Part shown: positions 61,022 to 64,000 of the stretch, in pieces | Layout: each line of letters starts with the position of its first letter | Numbering within the stretch: position 1 is the stretch's first letter | Source: Planctomycetota bacterium | GTDB taxonomy: Bacteria; Planctomycetota; SZUA-567; H5-PLA8 | Assembly (NCBI GenBank): GCA_027493525.1 | Contig: JAOSKN010000002.1 | Span: 2,532,279-2,596,278, forward strand | Length of the DNA stretch: 64,000 nucleotides | Direction of reading: 5' to 3' | The notes under the pieces: model-generated | Database searches by the model: none | What the model was told of the DNA's origin: nothing | The model's input: only the letters and a program-made list of their open reading frames with translations | Program-made: the position numbers and the translations under genes

Positions 61022-61933
61022 ATGCCCAGCGTCAGCTACCAGCCCGACGGCGTCGAGGTGGACGTTCAGGACGGCGAGAGCCTGCTCGCCGCCGCGCGCC
61101 GGGCCGGCTTGCCGCACGCGCAAGTCTGCGGCGGGGCGGGACAGTGCTCGACCTGCCGCGTGCTGATCGAAGCCGGCCTGGAGCACTGTTCGGCGCGCGG
61201 GGCGCGGGAAGAGAAGGTCGCCAAGCGCCTGGGTTTCGGCCCCGCGATCCGGCTTGCCTGCCAGACCCGCGTCGCGGGCGCGGTCCGCGCGCGGAGGCTG
61301 GTGGTGGACGAGCGCGATACGGCGCTGGCCAACCTGCTGCAGCCGGAGCGCGCCATCGCGTCGATCGGCGTGCAGCGCGAGCTCGCGGTGTTCTTCTGCG
61401 ACATCCGGGATTTCACGACGCTCTCGGAAGGGCTCACGCCCTACGACGTGATCCACCTGCTCAACCGATTTTTCGAGCGCGTCGAGGAACTCGTGGCGCG
61501 GCATGGCGGGACCGTGAACAACCTGATGGGCGACGGGTTCATGGCGCTCTTCGGTTTCAGGGATCCGCGGCAGGCGTGCGCGCGGGCGGTGCGCTGCGGG
61601 CTCGAGCTGATCGCGGCGGCGGAGGACCTCTCGCCGTACGCCGAGCGGCTCTCCGGGAAGACGCTGCGGATCGGAGTGGGCATCCACTACGGGCCGGTGG
61701 TCCTGGGCGCGCTCGGCCCGCGCTCCCATACGCGCCTGGCGGCGATCGGCGACACGGTGAACATGGCCAGCCGGGTGGAGTCCCAGACGAAGGCCGCCGG
61801 CGCGAAGCTGCTGATCTCGGCGGCCTGCCGCGAACGGATCGCGGAGGGGCTGTCGCTGGGCCGCGAACTGCGGGTTGAGTTGAAAGGCAAGGCCGGCACG
61901 CACGCGCTCCATGAGGTGCTGGGGCTGGCGTGA
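61022..61933 (+). CDS. Ferredoxin-domain class III adenylate/guanylate cyclase
   Basis: 303 residues from ATG 61022. Residues 1-~95 are a [2Fe-2S] ferredoxin with C36, C42, C45 and C80 (QVCGGAGQCSTCRV, RLACQTRV). Residues ~115-300 are a class III cyclase: VFFCDIRDFTTLSE (metal D127), NNLMGDGFMALFG (D171), and IGDTVNMASRVESQ (Asn/Arg transition-state pair). No membrane segment. A redox-controlled cyclic nucleotide synthase is the natural reading; this fusion is known in other bacteria. ATP versus GTP use is not settled. Confidence 0.9.
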   Translation: MPSVSYQPDGVEVDVQDGESLLAAARRAGLPHAQVCGGAGQCSTCRVLIEAGLEHCSARGAREEKVAKRLGFGPAIRLACQTRVAGAVRARRLVVDERDTALANLLQPERAIASIGVQRELAVFFCDIRDFTTLSEGLTPYDVIHLLNRFFERVEELVARHGGTVNNLMGDGFMALFGFRDPRQACARAVRCGLELIAAAEDLSPYAERLSGKTLRIGVGIHYGPVVLGALGPRSHTRLAAIGDTVNMASRVESQTKAAGAKLLISAACRERIAEGLSLGRELRVELKGKAGTHALHEVLGLA

Positions 61934-61944
61934 CGCGCGCCGGC

Positions 61945-62520
61945 TCAGGCCCCGAAAGCGCGTTTGAAAGAATGTTCGAAGAGCAGTTCCCACTCGCGGC
62001 GCTGGAGCTCCAGGAGCGCCGCTTCGGTCTCGCCGCGGGGCTCGCGGGTGCAGCGGAGCACGAACTCGTCGGGATCCCATGCGGGTCCTTCGAGCAGGCC
62101 CTTCAGGTCGGCCTGGGGATGCTTGCGCGCGAGTTCGCGGGCGTCCTGGAGCAGTTCCGGGAAGATCGGGTGCGCGCCTACGCGCGCGAACCAGTACCGC
62201 GCGTTGCTCGCGTCGGGCTCGCGCCGGTGCAGGATCGCATGCCAGTAGCTTCCTTCGGGGGTGTTCACGGCCTGCGAGAGCGTGTGGCTCTGTTCGAAGC
62301 CTTCGAACAGGAGCCAGAGCCCCGCCAGCACGCAGCGGCCGTCGTCGGGCGAGCGCGCCGGCTTCCCGGCGAGCTTCGCTTCGTCGAGCCCCTGGATGGC
62401 CTCGAACGCGTCGGTGGCGGGCTCGCCCATCGGGAGCGTCGGCGGGCGCGCTTCCCGGCGCGCGCGCTCGAGGAGCGCTTGCACGCCGGGTCCGTAGGCC
62501 GTCGCAGGAAGCTCGCGCAT
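61945..62520 (-). CDS. Conserved-looking cytoplasmic protein of unknown function
   Basis: 191 residues from ATG 62520 with GGAGCC upstream; the longer frame only translates heptad repeats. It has helical segments with conserved-looking aromatic and acidic patches: GLWLLFEGFEQSHTLSQ, GSYWHAILHRREPDASNARYWFARVG, HPIFPELL. His, Glu and Asp in LHRREPD suggest a possible metal or phosphate site, but no family is recognised. It is convergent with the cyclase gene, 11 nt apart. Confidence 0.65.
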   Translation of the reverse strand: MRELPATAYGPGVQALLERARREARPPTLPMGEPATDAFEAIQGLDEAKLAGKPARSPDDGRCVLAGLWLLFEGFEQSHTLSQAVNTPEGSYWHAILHRREPDASNARYWFARVGAHPIFPELLQDARELARKHPQADLKGLLEGPAWDPDEFVLRCTREPRGETEAALLELQRREWELLFEHSFKRAFGA

Positions 62521-62544
62521 GTCGTGGCTCCATTCAATGCCGGT

Positions 62545-62662
62545 GATCAGTAAACAGTAAACAGTAAACAGTGAACAGTGAACAGAGACAGCAAACTGCA
62601 TGCATTCGACGTGTTGGGTCTTCAACCGTTCGCCGATTACAGATTACAGATTACAGATTACT
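62545..62662. repeat. Two heptad tracts (AAACAGT and GATTACA types)
   Basis: 62545-62593 is GATCAGT, AAACAGT x3, GAACAGT, GAACAGA. 62635-62662 is GATTACA x3, GATTACT. The second tract contains the stop codon (62651-62653) of the oxidase gene, so the last residues of that protein are coded by the repeat. Confidence 0.85.
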
Positions 62663-63809
62663 GGCCACGGCCTTCCTCGGCATCCAGGGGCCAATCTCCA
62701 CCGGGGGGGGCTCGCCGGCGACGAGCGCGGCGACGACTTCGCCGGAGATCGGGGCGAGCAGGATGCCGTTGCGGAAGTGCCCTGCGGCGACATAGAGCCC
62801 TTCCACATCAGGGACGGGGCCCAGGAGCGGATGCACGCCGCGGAGGCCCGGGCGGACGTCGGCCCAGCCCTGCGCGGGTTCGACATGCCTGAGGAAGGGC
62901 AGCAGTCGCCTGGCGAAATCGCGCAACTCGGCCTGTCCTTCGGGCGTCGTGACGGTCTCGAAGCCGACGCGCTCCATGGTGCTGCCGGCGAGGATCAGGC
63001 CGTCCGGGCGCGGCACGAGGTAATGCTCGCCCGTCGTCAGGAGCCGCGTGCAGCGCCCGGGTTCGACCTGGAAGCAGGCGATCTGCCCGCGGACCGGCTC
63101 GATCCTGCCCGCGCGCGGCACGCGCCGCGCGAGGTCCTCGAAGCGGCCCGTCCAGGCCCCGGCGCAGACCACGACGTGGCGCGCTGCGTAGCGCTTGCCG
63201 TCGGAATCCACGGCGCCGCGCGCGCGGTCGCCTTCGATCCAGAGTTCGGTGACGGCCACGCCTTCGCGGATCAGGGCGCCGCGTTGGCGGCACGAGGCGG
63301 CCAGCGCCCGCGCGAGGCGCGGATTGCGGACCTGGCCGTCGTCGGGGGAGGTGGACGGCCGCGGCGATGCGGCTCGCGTCGAGTTCGGGCTCCAGTTCGC
63401 GCGCCCGCTCGGACGAGAGGCGTTCGGCGCGGAGTCCGCGCGCGCGGCAGCCTTCGACCATGCGCTCCAGGTTGGCCAGCGCGGCCTCGCCGGCGTTTTC
63501 GGCCAGACAGAGTTCGAGCGCGCCGCAGCGGACGTAGCCGCCGTCGATGCCGGTCTCTTCGAGGAGCCTTGCGTGCCAACGGCGATGCAGCTCCAGGCTC
63601 GCCAGCGCGAGATCGTGGTAGTCGTGCTCTTCGGTGCGCGGCCAGGGGCGGCAGTTGAGCATGCCGGAGCCGGCCCAGGAGGCGCGCGAGCCGACGCGTT
63701 CGCGTTCGAGCACCGTCACGCGCAAGCCGCGGCGGAGCGCGGCCTCCGCGGCGCAGAGCCCCACCAGCCCGCCTCCGACGACCAGAAGGTCGGGAACGCC
63801 ATCGTTCAT
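62651..63809 (-). pseudogene. ThiO/DadA-like FAD-dependent oxidase, frameshifted
   Basis: From ATG 63809 the frame shows the FAD-binding LLVVGGGLVGLCAAEAAL, VLERERVGSRASWAGSGML and continues to RIAAAVHLP. At a GGGGG run (63344-63348; CCCCC on the coding strand) homology moves frame: DDGQVRNPRLARAL, then VVVCAGAWTGRFED, GQIACF and PDVEGLYVAAGHFRNGILLAP. Removing one base gives 385 aa, a normal size for glycine/D-amino-acid oxidases such as ThiO. It would supply dehydroglycine for thiazole synthesis or oxidise amines. No thi genes are visible. Confidence 0.82.
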
Positions 63810-63983
63810 GGGGTCACGCATACCGCAAAGCCGAGGCATGACAAGCCGTTCCGCGCGGGCCGGAGGCGCGCCCGGGGACGGGGGCGAGCGTGAAGGCAAG
63901 TCCGACTGGCAATGAACGGGCGACGCGCTATATAGAGGAGGTTCTTCCGCGAGCCTCGCCAGAGGCTTGTCCACCCTCGTGGC

Positions 63984-64000
63984 GGAGAGGTGGCAGAGTG
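63984..64000 (+). tRNA. tRNA-Ser, first 17 nt only (runs off the window)
   Basis: GGAGAGGTGGCAGAGTG at the right edge matches the acceptor stem, T8-G9 region and D-arm start of bacterial tRNA-Ser (GGAGAGGTG-x-C-x-GAGTGG). The anticodon lies outside the window, so the isoacceptor cannot be told. Confidence 0.7.

Overview
The window is high-GC, gene-dense DNA of an uncultured Gram-negative-type bacterium. Several Gfo/Idh/MocA oxidoreductases, a sugar isomerase, secreted carbohydrate-linked proteins, SGNH and M55/M28 hydrolases, McsB arginine kinase and a meso-diaminopimelate-type MurE give a PVC-like (Planctomycetota-like) flavour. No rRNA or ribosomal protein is present, so placement is an inference and not firm.

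Layout. 1-14.8 kb: secreted and envelope proteins (end of a DUF4038 glycosidase, a solenoid protein, a beta-helix protein, an 11-Asp-box propeller), a LarA-family protein, a GT2 glycosyltransferase, a dynamin-like GTPase, a broken DUF5990 gene and a rhodanese. 14.9-25.9 kb: a dehydrogenase/aldo-keto reductase fusion, transketolase, a beta-lactamase-fold hydrolase, a methyltransferase, a second Gfo/Idh/MocA protein, RlmI, a sugar isomerase and an EamA permease. 26-31.7 kb: a compact division and cell-wall cluster read leftwards, mraZ - 84-aa unknown - rsmH - ftsL - ftsI - murE. 32-39.6 kb: peptidases M28 and M55, an SGNH hydrolase, a beta-helix protein and a PpiD-like chaperone. 39.6-47.9 kb: signalling, with a degenerate hybrid histidine kinase split by an intact IS66-family element, then coaD, a STAS / RsbW-like kinase / SpoIIE-type phosphatase partner-switching set, and a GAF-GGDEF diguanylate cyclase. 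48.3-64 kb: rimO, a 1.4-kb gene-free repeat island, a serine hydrolase, pyrE, a third Gfo/Idh/MocA protein, an Nfu-type Fe-S protein, a QueD-family protein, a degenerate GDPD, mcsB, a Ser/Thr kinase, a ferredoxin-adenylate cyclase fusion, a ThiO-like oxidase, and the first 17 nt of a tRNA-Ser.

The most unusual feature is not a gene. At least fifteen intergenic sites carry short tracts with a strict 7-bp period. The unit changes from site to site and drifts along a single tract (GTCATTG x10 becoming GTCTACG and GTCAACG), while the 7-bp spacing is kept. Several tracts begin or end exactly at gene ends. Two of them form a large inverted repeat, and others are embedded with palindromes in the 49.7-51.2 kb island. 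The only described parallel I know is the heptanucleotide STRR repeats of cyanobacteria.

Five genes carry single-base frameshifts, three of them at G or C homopolymers. This suggests either residual assembly errors or recent decay, so those five are reported as reconstructed reading frames.
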